Shown here: positions 10,601 to 20,116 of the stretch, piece after piece
Numbering within the stretch: position 1 is the stretch's first letter
Layout: each line of letters begins with the position of its first letter
Source of the DNA: Symbiodinium natans
Lineage: Eukaryota > Sar > Dinophyceae > Suessiales > Symbiodiniaceae
NCBI GenBank assembly: GCA_905221605.1
Contig: CAJNDS010001402.1
Location: forward strand, 414,501 to 478,500
DNA: 64,000 nucleotides
Reading direction: 5' to 3'
Translations under genes and position numbers: made by a program
Notes under the pieces: generated by a model
The model's input: only the letters and a program-made list of their open reading frames with translations
What the model was told of the DNA's origin: nothing
Databases searched by the model: none

Positions 10601-12245
10601 TTGTGCTGCCTCTTGGGCGCAGCCCCTGCATCTTGTCGGCAGCTGTGTACCCCAGCCCCACCCCACGCCCACCAGCCAAACAAAAATATTCAAGCAAAAC
10701 TCCCGGACACGGGTCCTACTTGTAACACTAAAAGGGGGGGGTGGAATTCGTCTGCGCCGCTTCTTCTGGGCTTCAGGGCCTGCTTTGGCATTCTTCTGTG
10801 TCTCTTCCGGGCTTCGGCGCCTCCTCTTGAACATTGCCTGTGCAACTCTAGACCCAAAACCCTGAAGAGCTTGCAGCAAGAGCACCGGATTCTGGGACCG
10901 GACATACTTTTGACTGTTAGCGCTCCCCCCCCCCCCCTTGGTTCTATTTGCAACTAGGCCCAAAGCAGGATATCAAGGCTAAGGATGGCCCAGCTTTCGC
11001 GAGATGCCCGACCAACAAGAGTTTTGATTGCTAGCGCCCGCTTGGTAAACATGCGCTTCCACACCCTGCGACATCAAAATCTGAGCACCTGGAAGAGGCC
11101 TTTATGAGCTGTGGACTCGAGGTCTAAGCATGCTTGAGCTTCAGGGGCTTGTGTCACGAACTTTGCACATAGCGCCTCATCTCGCCTGGCATCGATGGCT
11201 CGCATCTTTGGGATTTTGTTTTCAGGGCTTAACAGTTGAGGGTTGACCCAGGACGACATCTCCCAGCAGATGCTGGACCGATATTGGGTGGAAGCCGACG
11301 TCAACGGTGACTTGATGACAAGCTAGGGCGGTGACCCACTGACCTCGAGGTAGGACTCCAGGCAGACGCCCACACTCCCCGCCCCCCAGTCGAAGAGGAG
11401 CTCCTGGCGCACACTCTAGCCCAGCATCCTAGAGGCACCACGAAGCCTTAAACCCTCAACCCACAGACAACCCAAAAAATGTGTCATTTTTCTATCTGAG
11501 CTACAAGGGGGCCCTGAAGACGAGCCCTCCTCCCTCAAACCCCAGAACACCAGACTCTGAAACTCCTAACCAATTGTAATTATAACTGTACTTATAACCC
11601 ACTTATAAGCCCCTTCAGTGCCCTAGTATGGTTATAAGTACAACTATGAGTACAGTTATGATTGTAAACGCTTGCGCGCGCCGCCTCGGCAGCCGGGCCG
11701 GCCCACGGACAGGAAAGGAGGAAAGAGGCAAAGGCCTCAAAAAAAGGGGTCCCAACAGGATCCCAAAATTCCTCGCAAGGCCCCAGCGCCCGGCCAGGTG
11801 CTCCCAGAACAGGCGCCGAAAAGGGGTCCAGGGAGGGCGGGTCCCAGGCAGGGTCCCAGGGGGGCCCAGTGCGGCTAGGCGATGGGCAGGGGTCCCACAG
11901 GGTCGGGGGGGGGCTGCGTCTTGCATGGCGGGAAGGGTTGGGTTAGGGGGAAGGAGGCCCGATCCGGGTCTGCTTGTTCCAGACGCTTCTCGGCAGGAAG
12001 CCGAGGCGAATTGGCGAATTGGTTAAGAAGTTCCATGAACCTCCAGACTTCCCAAGCGCACCCATCCTTAAGCCCAAAAGATCAGGCGAAGGTTTGTTCA
12101 AAGGGGTATAAAGGGGTGGGGCTTTTGCTCTTCCGGCTTCGGGTCCCTTACCCAAACGACAGGATCCTGATTTAGAAGCCCAAGCCACCCTCAGCCCCCA
12201 AAAAAGCTGCCAGGTGATGGAGACATCTCCTTTGAGGAGTTTGTG
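7615..12245 (+). CDS. Multi-EF-hand calcium-binding protein gene, shattered into small exons
   Basis: EF-hand loops appear on separate exons. Exon 7615-~7670 carries FAWADKDASGALVEF (a loop starting DKDASG). Exon 10130-10206 carries DVFDKYDADGSGQIDHSE, a full 12-residue loop with D1, D3, S5, D9, E12. Exon 10588-10618 (31 nt) joins TC to G, giving SFREVLCCLLG. Exon 11252-11306 gives DDISQQMLDRYWVEADVN. Exon 12214-12245 completes the split loop DVNGDGDISFEEF. Phases agree at the last three junctions (donors GT, GC, GT; acceptors AG). EF-hand proteins sense calcium; the partner domain is unknown. The last intron holds a 480-bp transposon. Exons between 7.7 and 10.1 kb that may belong are listed separately. 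Both gene ends are unresolved. Confidence 0.82.
8597..8650 (+). CDS. Candidate exon, EYMHWVRNTHFTEDLRS
   Basis: Open sequence after the acceptor GTTGCAG. It reads EYMHWVRNTHFTEDLRS, with GA or GC donor options near 8640-8650. It lies between G-rich repeat upstream and CCCTAAA words downstream. It may belong to the EF-hand gene. Family not recognised. Confidence 0.5.
8862..8920 (+). CDS. Candidate exon, ELAVPDMQERTPGAQ
   Basis: Starts after GTGAG and reads ELAVPDMQERTPGAQSFPE. The island is about 100 bp of balanced-composition DNA between two CCCTAAA-type repeats. The exact donor is uncertain. Confidence 0.45.
9757..9815 (+). CDS. Candidate exon, EAYNLEIMQAPSSG
   Basis: Follows the acceptor GGCCAG. 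Reads (E)AYNLEIMQAPSSGVWRDG before a stop. Several GT/GC donors are possible (CAG|GCCCC, GGG|GTGTGG). It sits between repeat blocks, like the confirmed exons. Confidence 0.5.
11566..12046. mobile_element. Transposon family C, copy inside the EF-hand intron
   Basis: About 480 bp, highly similar to 15230-15689: shared ATAACTGTACTTATAACCCA at the left, GTAAACGCTTGCGCGCGCCG in the middle, and GATCCGGGTCTGCTTG-like sequence then CTTCTCGGCAGGAAGCC at the right. The right terminus reads TTCCATGAACCTCCAG, the inverse of the family terminus CTTGGAGGTTCATGG. The left terminus is degraded. No transposase is present, so it is non-autonomous. Confidence 0.8.
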
Positions 12246-12429
12246 GCGCCTTGCCTTTTTGTGGTCGGGGAGCCGGGGAAGTTGTAGAGAGGGGTGGAGG
12301 GTTTGCCTAAGGCTCCATATGGGCATTTCCCCAAAATAGGAGTGCCCCTTGTATGCTCCAATTAGAACAGAATCTTCTTAAAGGGACACCCAAAAAGGGT
12401 ACCCCCCCCGGGTGATTGGTATTTATATG

Positions 12430-12920
12430 TCCGAGGCCCTGGACCCTGAGTCCTAAACTCTCGGCCCAGCCTGTCGACACGAAAGCTGACTCCAGACTAT
12501 AGGGTGCCGGCACCCTCTGTGTTCAGTTTGGGGGCTTCTTGTTTGCGAGAAAACAGCCGTGGGCAGCATTCCAGCCCAGCCGCCCGCACTAAGTCTCCAC
12601 ACATGTACATGCCGGCCTTTACACCTTTCCTGAAGCCGTAAATGCCTGAAGTGCCCATCAGGATTGGACCCAGAAGATGGGCTTTCCGACCTGACGCCGC
12701 ATGAGCCACAAGGGTCTGCAAGGGCGCACTTGCGCACTCTTGAGGAGGTTTCTTTCGAGCCCCTGAAGGGCATTTGGTGCTGCTGTTCGGGAGTCGAGGC
12801 TCCTGTGGCTCTGCCCACTCTGAGAAATCTTCGACTTGCCGCGGTGTGCCGAATGTGCATATGCCGCGAGTGGCAAGGGCACTGCTGTTTGGCAGGGCGG
12901 AGCAAGTGCACCATGTCATG
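12430..12920 (+). other. Repeat-free island, identity unresolved
   Basis: About 490 bp with no telomere-like motif, open in several frames on both strands. The + strand at 12664 reads DPEDGLSDLTPHEPQ; the - strand frames at 12453-12961 are longer but Cys/His/Arg-rich and look like shadows. Possibly an old exon or an inserted element. I cannot choose a frame. Confidence 0.3.
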
Positions 12921-13025
12921 TAGGGGCCTGAATAATTAGAATAGGGTCTTGTGGGGTTCATTGTAGTATAATTACAAAGGGGCCATAAGGGAATCTCATT
13001 AGTACTTCTTCCGACCCCTATAGTA
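12921..13025. mobile_element. Small repeat family R, copy 1
   Basis: Reads in reverse relative to the copies at 53250 and 58044. Shared words include TAATTAGAATAGGG, CAAAGGGGCCATAAGGGAAT and CCGACCCCTATA. No coding capacity. A MITE-like element by size and copy similarity. Confidence 0.7.
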
Positions 13026-13227
13026 CCAGGATACTGTTAAAGGGTTAGGGCTTCGGGGCTGCATTATGCCGGCTGGATACTGCAGTTGCACAGCATCCAA
13101 CAAGTATTCCTGACACGGTGTACCACCGGGTGCTGACTAGCCCAGCCAGACTCAGACTGAGCAGAGACAACTGACAGTATTTCAGGTTTCTGATTCAGGG
13201 CTTAGGGTTTAGGGCTTTGGCTTTGAG

Positions 13228-13390
13228 GCACGACATCCACAACAGAAAGCTTTCGACGACTGCAGATGAGCAGTTCTGGTACTTGCGGCCGGATTTGTCA
13301 GACAGGCCAAGCAGCCAGGGCACGAGCAGCTGTCTGGGTTCAAAGAAGACGAAGCACTGGCTCGGCGACCTCAGAAATCCCAAGCGCCCC
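13228..13390 (+). CDS. Candidate exon, DIHNRKLSTTADEQFWYLRP
   Basis: After TTTGAG an open frame reads HDIHNRKLSTTADEQFWYLR, then a Ser-rich segment and KKTKHWLGDLRNPKRP before TGA at about 13391. Composition is coding-like (Trp, Tyr, Asp, balanced). G-type repeats flank both sides. The donor is not fixed. Family not recognised. Confidence 0.5.
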
Positions 13391-13458
13391 TGAATTAGGG
13401 TTAAGGGTTTAGGGTGTAGGGTCTGAACCCCTGAACTCCTGCCCTTTTTGCTTCTCAG

Positions 13459-13501
13459 GGAGGTGGCAGGGATCTTCGACCCCTTGAACCTCCGAAGCAA
13501 G
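13459..13501 (+). CDS. Candidate exon, EVAGIFDPLNLRSK
   Basis: 43 nt between the acceptor CTTCTCAG and the donor GTGTTC, reading EVAGIFDPLNLRSK. TTTAGGG copies begin 15 bases after the donor, matching the layout of confirmed exons. Confidence 0.62.
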
Positions 13502-13918
13502 GTGTTCACACTTAGAGTTTAGGGTTTAGGGTTTAGGGTTTAGCGGTACTTGGGGTTCAGGCTTATGGCGCGGGGTCAATGCCTGGAACAAGAAAAGCTC
13601 CAAATGCTCAGAACTTCGGACTCCAACCCAAGGCCATAGAATGAGAAAGTCCTGTGCTGCGTGAGCTTTTTGTTTTCTCATGTGCCCAACATCCCACCCA
13701 AAAGCCTACATCCCGCAGCGCGTGCCCAGAATGCTACACTGCTAGGTATTTTTGAAGTATCAACACGTTGCGCGCCTGGAGTTTGTCCAGGTGAAGAGGG
13801 GACTCGGCAGTCGACAGGCTTTTCTTCTGGGTGAACCTGCAAAGACATAAAGCCCCCAACCCTAAACTTCCCCAAACCCCGCAAAATCTCAAAGCCCTCA
13901 CTCCTCAACCCTTGAAAC

Positions 13919-14118
13919 CCCTAGAGCCCTAAACCCCAACACCCCAAAACCCCTAAACGCCTAAACCCCTAAACTCCTAAACCCCTAAACCCCTAAAACC
14001 CCGAGACCCCTAAACCCCTAAACCCCTAAACTCCTAAACCCCTAAACCCCTAACCCCCTAAACCCCTAAACCCCATAAACCCCTAAACCCCTAAACCCCT
14101 AAACCCCCAAAACCCTAC
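13919..14118 (+). repeat. CCCCTAAA array
   Basis: About 200 bp of mostly octamer CCCCTAAA with some heptamers and single substitutions. C-rich strand is +. It directly precedes a candidate exon at 14122. Confidence 0.9.
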
Positions 14119-14121
14119 CCG

Positions 14122-14187
14122 AGTTGCTTGCACGGCTGCCGCGGACCTTTGCAAGGCACAGGTTCGACTCCCAAAGCTCCCTGCCTC
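14122..14187 (+). CDS. Candidate exon, LLARLPRTFARHRFDS
   Basis: After CCCGAG the frame reads LLARLPRTFARHRFDSQSSLPL before TAG. It sits between a C-type array upstream and a G-type array (from 14208) downstream. The GGTTCGACTCC word here is not part of a tRNA. Confidence 0.45.
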
Positions 14188-14294
14188 TTTAGGATTGGAA
14201 ATGCGTGGGTTTAGGGTTTAGGGTTCAGGGTTCAGGGTTCAGGGATCAGGGTTCAGGTTTCATGGTTCTGGTGGGCTTTCTTTCGCATTTCCAG

Positions 14295-14446
14295 TTCATG
14301 TGCAGACGGATGCCTTTGGGGAGCGATCGCACTTTGCATCGAAGCTCCGAGGGGTAGCTTCACAGCCCCTGGATGTTCGGTTCATGCTTTGCCCTGCCCT
14401 GGAAGAGCCAGAGAAGCATGCGCCGCATGGGCCCCTCCTTGCCGCC
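14295..14446 (+). CDS. Candidate exon, HVQTDAFGERSHFASKLRG
   Basis: Follows TTTCCAG. An uninterrupted frame reads HVQTDAFGERSHFASKLRG and continues through VASQPLDVRFMLCPALEEPE to a stop at about 14464. A GT donor at about 14447 (GCCGCCA|GTGTTT) is one option; a second GT donor at 14354 would shorten it. Family not recognised. Confidence 0.55.
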
Positions 14447-14952
14447 AGTGTTTGCGAAGTCTGAGGTGCCGACGTCTCGGCAGGTTGGAGGAAGGTCCTA
14501 AACCCTAAGCCCTAAAGCCCTAACCCTAAACCCTGAACCCTAAACCCTAAACCCTAAACCTAAATCCAACGCTTGTGCGCCCCATTCGCCTGTGGCAGTG
14601 ATCGTGTTTTGCCATCTCTTCTTCCAAGCGGGGTGGTCATACGCGAAAGCGTTCCGTGCCCACAGCTAAGGCAGAGCCGCTTGCGAAGAAACTGGCTGTT
14701 GCGAAATGGTGTGCAGATTGTAAGTGCTAGAGGGGAACTTTATCAGTAGTTGTATACACAGACGCATAGACAGCCTAGTGCCGCACGCAGACAGGTCCCG
14801 AAATAATGGCTATCTTGGTATCAGAACAGAGGTAACCCCTGAAGTCTTACAATCCTGAAGGTCCTTACTGTAAACTCCCAATAGCTGGGGCTCATTTGGA
14901 AACATTTTTCATGGCCACGGGCTCTGCAATCCCTACATAAGCCTGCGCAGCC

Positions 14953-15145
14953 CTAAACCCTAAACCCTAAACCCCTAAACCCCTAAACCCTAAACCCCTA
15001 ACCCTAAACCCTAAACCCTAAACCCTAAACCCTAAACCCTAAACCCTAAACCCCAAACCCTAAACCCTAAACCCTAAACCCTAAACCCTAAACCCTAAAC
15101 CCTAAACCCTAAACCCTAACCCTAGACCCTAAACCCTAAACCAAC
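14953..15145 (+). repeat. CCCTAAA array
   Basis: About 27 near-perfect CCCTAAA heptamers with a few C insertions. It lies directly upstream of the exon at 15183, in the orientation seen before other exons. Confidence 0.92.
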
Positions 15146-15182
15146 CCTAAACCCAATGTCCAGCCAAATCCTTCTCCCAGAG

Positions 15183-15236
15183 GCGGACGTCTGCAAGACG
15201 TGGCTCACAGCTCTGAATGAGGCCAGCCACTTGGAG
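15183..15236 (+). CDS. Candidate exon ending inside a transposon terminus (ADVCKTWLTALNEAS)
   Basis: 54 nt after CCCAGAG, reading ADVCKTWLTALNEASHLE. A 'W-x-x-A-L-x-x-A' ending resembles the C-terminal helix of PH domains; that is weak inference. The last seven bases, CTTGGAG, are the first seven of the transposon at 15230, and the donor GT follows at once. Splicing from 15236 to 15690 would keep the frame (HLE then QPIRSAGMRKPSGLYG). Confidence 0.6.
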
Positions 15237-15689
15237 GTTCATGGTACTCATTAACCAGTTATAACTGTACTTATAACCCACTTACAAGCCCCTTAAAGTG
15301 CCCGAATATGGTTATAAGTGCAGTTCTGAGTACAGTTATAATTGTAAACGCTTGCGCGCGCCGCCTCGGCAGCCGGGCCGGCCCCAGGACAGGAAAGGAG
15401 GAAGGAGGGTTTCGCAAAAAAAGGGGAGGAAGGGCAGAGAGGTTAAAGGGGGCGGGGTGGGGGGGGGGCGGACCGGCATCGGTTTGCAGCTCCTCCAAGC
15501 GATTGGGGGGGGGGGTCCCACCGGGCGGGGGTCCCACAGGGCGGGGGGGGGGGGGGGGCGTCAGAAAATTTTGTATGGGGGGAAGGGTTGGGTTGGGGGG
15601 AAGGAGGCCCGACCCGGGTCTGCTTGTTCCAGACGCTTCTCGGCAGGAAGCCGAGGCGAATTGGTCAAGAAGTACTATGAACCTTCAAG
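15230..15689. mobile_element. Transposon family C, complete copy with inverted termini
   Basis: 460 bp. Left terminus CTTGGAGGTTCATGGTACT; right terminus is the inverse, AGTACTATGAACCTTCAAG, 16 of 19 positions pairing. The flanks share CAGCC (CCAGCCA at left, CAGCCCA at right), a possible target duplication. The interior is G-rich, with runs of 9 and 18 G at 15506 and 15542. No coding capacity. GT is at 15237 and AG at 15688-15689, so the termini can serve as intron ends. Confidence 0.85.
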
Positions 15690-16434
15690 CAGCCCATCAG
15701 GTCTGCTGGGATGCGAAAACCCTCTGGGCTATATGGGGGTTCAGGGTTCAGGGTTCAGGGTTTAGGGTTTAGGGTTTAGGGTTTAGGGCATAGGCTATAT
15801 AGCGTTCCCCTTTTGGGGGCCTTGTAGGGGGATTCGGTTCTATTTGGGGTATAAACGGGGGTACGCCTATGTCTGTCTGAAGAGGCCGTTGACCAGCGAT
15901 CATCTTCAGAAGCGCAGAAGCAGGCAAGGGGGGGTGCACGGGTTCTTAAAGAGTCAAGCTTCAGATACGTAGGTTCGTAGGTAAGGTGGCCTATAGGTAA
16001 CCTTATTCAAAGAAGCTGCAGCTCGACCGTAGAACCATATATGCACAGTCGAGTAGTGACATTCTGTAGCTACAGCCTCTCTGTCTTTGACTGACACACT
16101 TGCTTAGACGTTTACTGTTGGCAGCGTTGGTTGTGTCCCCCCGCTCTAGACTCTAGACCCTCAACCCGAAACAAGCATAGCTGGGAGCAATCATGCTGCT
16201 GTGGCTCAGGTTCGACCGGCACCTTTTCCCACAAGAACTACTGCTCACTCATCATGTAGATTGGTCGTTCTATACTGGTGAGCCTGTTCTGGAACAGCAG
16301 GGCTCTCTTTTCAGCCCTATGATGCAATCCACAATGCAATTTGCATGTCTGCACTGGCGTCCGTTTGCAGTTTGCTGCTCTTGCTAGGGTTTAGGGCTTA
16401 GGGTTTAGGGTTTTCATTTCCCCTCGCCATGTTG

Positions 16435-16530
16435 CCCGACAGCAATGGCAAGATCTTCCTTGCAGCTTGCACCACGGCTGTTTTGGTCCACCTCCACATT
16501 GCAGGACCACATGTTCGTGCATCTCCTGGG
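16435..16530 (+). CDS. Candidate exon, MLPDSNGKIFLAACTT
   Basis: An open frame beginning MLPDSNGKIFLAACTTAVLV follows TTTAGGG repeat. The DSNGKI string recalls an EF-hand loop but the loop is incomplete. The sequence after it (HIAGPHVRASPG) resembles the start of the exon at 16726 (GPHVIAA). Boundaries unresolved. Confidence 0.35.
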
Positions 16531-16725
16531 TTCTGTGTTAAGGAGCTGAAAAGAAGTTGCCATGACAAGCAGACGAGAAGCCACACGAGTTTTCTGTATC
16601 ACTCAGCTTTTGCAACCTCATTTCTTCCAAGTTCAGGAAAACCCTAAACCCTAAACCCTAGACCCTAAACCCTAAACCCGAAACCCTAAACCCTAAACCC
16701 TAAACCGTAAACCCTAAACCCGCAG

Positions 16726-16850
16726 GACCGCATGTCATTGCAGCTTTGAAGAAGCTGCCGCGCTACTGGGCAACGGATGCTGGGAAGCGCCCCGAAGACT
16801 CTGCGTGCGTGGAAGAGAAGATGGAGAAACTGAGGGCTGCCAGCTTCTGG
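16726..16850 (+). CDS. Exon, GPHVIAALKKLPRYWATDAG
   Basis: 125 nt between the acceptor CCCGCAG and the donor GTTCTTGC. Reads GPHVIAALKKLPRYWATDAG, then KRPEDSACVEEKMEKLRAAS. CCCTAAA array directly upstream and TTTAGGG/GGGTTGA words directly downstream. Strong coding character. Family not recognised. Confidence 0.7.
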
Positions 16851-16955
16851 GTTCTTGCTTAGGGTTGAGGGTTGAGGGTTAAGGTTTGAGGGTTGACGGT
16901 TTAGGGTTTAGCAATATCATACGGTTGCTATGGCAAGAGCTCTGCTTGAACTCAG

Positions 16956-17101
16956 GCGTACGTCATGGCTTCCTGGCCTTTTGCCATCTGGACTTGGTGT
17001 ACTCTCTGCTCTTCTTCTGGGACTTTTTGCAATCTCCGACCAAGGCTCGCCTCCTGGAGGTGGCAATGAGCACTTTGGCGGCTTGCCGTTTCTTGAGTAC
17101 G
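16956..17101 (+). CDS. Exon, hydrophobic, DLVYSLLFFWDFLQSPTKAR
   Basis: 146 nt between CTCAG and GTTGCGGG. Reads GVRHGFLAFCHLDLVYSLLF, then FWDFLQSPTKARLLEVAMST and LAACRFLST. It ends in phase 0 and the next exon (17138) starts in phase 0. This suggests part of a membrane-associated protein. Confidence 0.65.
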
Positions 17102-17137
17102 GTTGCGGGATCGTCCTCCTAAATTTTTATTTCTCAG

Positions 17138-17308
17138 GAACCCACATTTAAACCTGGAAGAGCAGCCAAGTTTTACGGCGCGGGCGTCGGCATCGGCAGC
17201 GGGTACCTGCAGAATTCCCGCTGGATTTGGTTTGTCGGGAGCTTTGTGTTTTTGCCCCTCTGCGACCTCAGCACTTGGGATCCGCAGGAGTTTCTTGGGC
17301 ACAGTTGA
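17138..17308 (+). CDS. Exon, EPTFKPGRAAKFYGAGVGIG, possible gene end
   Basis: Starts after TTTCTCAG. Reads EPTFKPGRAAKFYGAGVGIG, SGYLQNSRWIWFVGSFVFLP and LCDLSTWDPQEFLGHS, then TGA at 17306-17308. One hydrophobic segment (WIWFVGSFVFLPL) could cross a membrane. The intron before it is only 36 bp (17102-17137), unusually short. Telomere-like repeats stop here for about 3 kb, so this may be the last exon of a gene. Confidence 0.62.
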   Translation, partial: EPTFKPGRAAKFYGAGVGIGSGYLQNSRWIWFVGSFVFLPLCDLSTWDPQEFLGHS

Positions 17309-17535
17309 GCTTGCTTTCACCGAGTAGGAGATTAGCATTCATGGTTCTTTGTGCCAGTGGCTATGCTTTGGATTCGTGGCTATTGTCAACGCTATTGTTG
17401 CTATTCTCGTTGTCATTCTTCCATGTGCCTTGCAAGATTTGTCAACACATGGCTGTTATTCGTATTGCCATTCTCCTTGCTCTATTCGTAGTAGTGGTCC
17501 TCCCCTGCTTTCAATCTGAAAATCAGCATGAAATA

Positions 17536-17641
17536 TTGGGATGTTCCCGCTTCTACTAAGAGTCCTTAATCGGGAGTATCGTACCCCCACCCCCCCATAT
17601 CATCCCGATTTAGGACAGAAGTACAAGGGGGAACGCCCCAA
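17536..17641. mobile_element. Palindromic MITE, family P, copy 2
   Basis: Starts TTGGGATGTTCCCGCTT and ends AAGGGGGAACGCCCCAA. Centre contains AGTCCTTAATCGGGA and TCCCGATTTAGGACA as an inverted pair, so the whole element is one long hairpin. Confidence 0.88.
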
Positions 17642-18171
17642 ACGAAATACCAAGTAGTTGTGAGTTTTCTTGCATCCACGGCCCGCCAGGATGGGCTCGT
17701 AGACCCTGTCAGCCCCGGTTGATGATGGGGATTTTGAGCCCGAAAAGCCCGTCCTGGTGCTGGCTTTCAGCTTTCAACGCACCTCCGCGGCGCACTGTGA
17801 GACTCTATCCAATGGCCTCTTATAGAGACCTAGCAGGGAGTTGGCACGGCCGTCCTATTGAGGCTGCTGACCAGCGCTACGTGAGGCTCGCAAAGCCAAG
17901 CGTCCGCGAAAGCAATTTTCTTCAGCCGTGCCCGTGATAAACGAGGGTTGCGTCCTTGGCTTGACTTAGGGGGCTGCCTGATCTGCTTGTTCCGGATGCC
18001 TGTCGGCCACGAAAAACGGACGGCGCCGCTGCGCACCGCCCGGCCCCCTTGCAACAATTGCTTTGTTCTCATCAATAGCACTCGCCATGCGCCTCACCAT
18101 GAATGCCACCATGCTTACTTGTGTCGTAAGGACTCGGCGACGTCGAGTCCACTGCCCAAGACCCCCCCCTC

Positions 18172-18858
18172 TTGTCGGCGCAGAGTTCCAAAGCACTCCG
18201 AAACCGATTGGAGAACGCACTGTTTGGGGTCGATGCCGAGGTATTCAGGCCAGACATAAGAAAACCTACGATGAATGTGACTTTTTGGAGTGCCGCTCGG
18301 AACAGCGAACACAGATTTTCCGACTTCGATGCGATCACAAAGTTCTGCACGACGGTGATCGCACACTTGGTGGGATCGGTCTTATACTTGGACATATCTA
18401 TTTCCATTCCGTCGGCTGTCCTGCACACGTGCACCAATGTGGCATCGTTCATCTACTTCAGAGGCAGCTCTCAGGTGAGTGCAGCCTTCATGTCGTTCAT
18501 TGTCTTTAATCTGCTTATGCGCATCATCGTCCTGAGTGTGTTCGAGACGGCGGTGCGCAGTTTCTTCGGATCACATCGGAAGCTGGAAGAAGCCCATTGC
18601 ATGATTGCAGGATTTCAACAGATTTTGAAAGGGATGTGCGATGGAAGCCTCCTTCTTGATCAAGAGCTACGCATCCACGGTTCTACGAACTCTTTGCAGC
18701 AGCTGCTCATGGACCGGAAAGACTTCGCAGGCACCGACTTCGAGTCGCTCATCATGGATGCGTCGGGGAGGGAGCGCTTTGCGGCCTTCATCAAGGCCAT
18801 CTTCAAAGATTTCAAAGCCCAAACCACCATGTTATTCAAAAGTGGGCGACCCGAATGA
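18172..18858 (+). CDS. Uninterrupted ORF: membrane protein with C-terminal PAS-like domain
   Basis: 228 codons without an intron, which stands out here. Residues about 60-100 (FCTTVIAHLVGSVLYLDISI then SIPSAVLHTC) and about 103-128 (SAAFMSFIVFNLLMRIIVLS) are hydrophobic and could be membrane segments. Residues about 153-205 read GMCDG, SLLLDQELRIHGSTNSLQQL and GTDFESLIMDASGRERFAAF. This fits the PAS-like pattern 'CDG-x-x-L-x-x-x-L-R-I ... S-L-x-x-L-L' that I associate with dinoflagellate sensor-type proteins. Such domains usually sense a ligand or redox state. The ATG at 18172 may not be the true start. The frame ends at 18858 just after the domain, so the protein may be truncated or spliced onward. 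Its lack of introns suggests an older compact gene or retroposition. Confidence 0.6.
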   Translation: MSAQSSKALRNRLENALFGVDAEVFRPDIRKPTMNVTFWSAARNSEHRFSDFDAITKFCTTVIAHLVGSVLYLDISISIPSAVLHTCTNVASFIYFRGSSQVSAAFMSFIVFNLLMRIIVLSVFETAVRSFFGSHRKLEEAHCMIAGFQQILKGMCDGSLLLDQELRIHGSTNSLQQLLMDRKDFAGTDFESLIMDASGRERFAAFIKAIFKDFKAQTTMLFKSGRPE

Positions 18859-18861
18859 ACC

Positions 18862-20116
18862 CATTGGAGCAGAGACCCCAAATCCCCAACTATCCTTATA
18901 CGTATTTTGCTGTATCTCGATATGTCTATACTTGTTTTCTTATACGGTATATTTACAGAAGCAATCGAGGCCTCGTCTGCTGCGACCAGCGAGCCCAGAG
19001 TCATGACGGCGCCCTCCTGCTTACGGCTGGCTCTTAAATCTGGCTCCGGTGGGGTCGCTGCCTGCTCCAATTTCTTGTGGAAGTTTTATGCCCAAAGCCG
19101 TAAACTAAACCCGAATCCTCGCCCGTGGCTCTGGGCTTGGGTAAATGCCTTCTAGCTGCATTTTGTAGTAACTTCCGTAACTCTGACTGCAAGAGAGCAT
19201 GCCCGACTGTGGCCAGCTCGAGTTCCTGAAGGTTTGAGGTGTGTGGCTGTGTATGGAATGCGCCCTAAGATAGGCCCAGATGAGGACCTGCTATGTGGCG
19301 GCCATGCGGCGCCCCAATGCATGCTGGAACGCTGGCCCGGAACTCCCTGACTGCAGAGACACATAGATAAAGCCCATCTGCTGCGGCTCTTGAGACAGAT
19401 TGGGAAGTGAGCAAAGACAGCAACGAGACGCGCCCCCGGTTAGCAAGACAGAAATTCACAAAATGCATTCAACATCATTCAACAACATGTGACGACACAA
19501 GCAAGCAAGGCTTCCAAGGTGGTACACGATTCTTCACATGTCGGACACTTGAGCTTACGCGGCACTGCGACCGTGTGCGGAGCACTGCTGACTTCCCCCA
19601 TGCACCGCGCAACACGCCGGGTTCTTCGAATCTGCTCCGTGGCCAACGCCTCGACTGATGTACTTGTCGACAACATGGACATATGTTCGTCACTTGCCAC
19701 ATGCAAAGCAGCAGACAATGTGCCGTGGATGACCCCTCGCATCCGTGCCGTATGGCCAAAGCGCTGCGCAACGCGAAGATTTCTGCGTTCTTGGTCCATG
19801 CGCGTGCGTGCAGTGCTGAGGAGGTTTCGAGCAGACAGGAAAGTATCCCGGATACAGGAAAATCAATGCCAGAAAGCCTTGTCGAAACTCAGTGAAAACG
19901 AGCACGAAACGATCCACGATGTAGAAAAAGGAGGCTTGCGGCTGGCTCAGGGTTTGGCGTCTAACTTTCGGGCTCAGTGTCACTCATCACTCAACCGAGG
20001 TTTCGCTGGACACATTTCACGCAGCAGTGCCTGAGATGTTAATGGAGATAAGCCCCCTGAGCCCTCAATCCTGAACCCTAAGCCTTATAAACTCTAAACC
20101 CTGCCCTGCTTTCAAG
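18862..20116. other. Repeat-poor stretch with unassigned ORFs on both strands
   Basis: A + frame at 19489-20034 (181 codons, basic) and a - frame at 19479-19799 (containing LKCPTCEESCTTLEALLA) overlap. Neither resembles a family I know and either could be chance. No telomere-like motif appears until about 20070. I see no clear splice-flanked exon. Confidence 0.3.

Noticed and set aside
10930-10939. Frameshift at the C run in the EF-hand gene
   Set aside because: It lies in an intron between the 10588 and 11252 exons, so it has no coding effect.
11615-12026. Protein-coding ORFs on both strands in the family-C element
   Set aside because: Arg/Gly/Pro-rich frames in GC-rich transposon DNA; they are not conserved in the sister copy at 15230.
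12453-12961. Two overlapping minus-strand ORFs of about 153 codons
   Set aside because: Composition is typical of antisense reading, they overlap each other in two frames, and they have no recognisable motif.
14161-14171. tRNA T-loop (GGTTCGACTCC)
   Set aside because: No acceptor stem, D arm or anticodon arm at the right spacing upstream, and the word lies inside a plausible exon.
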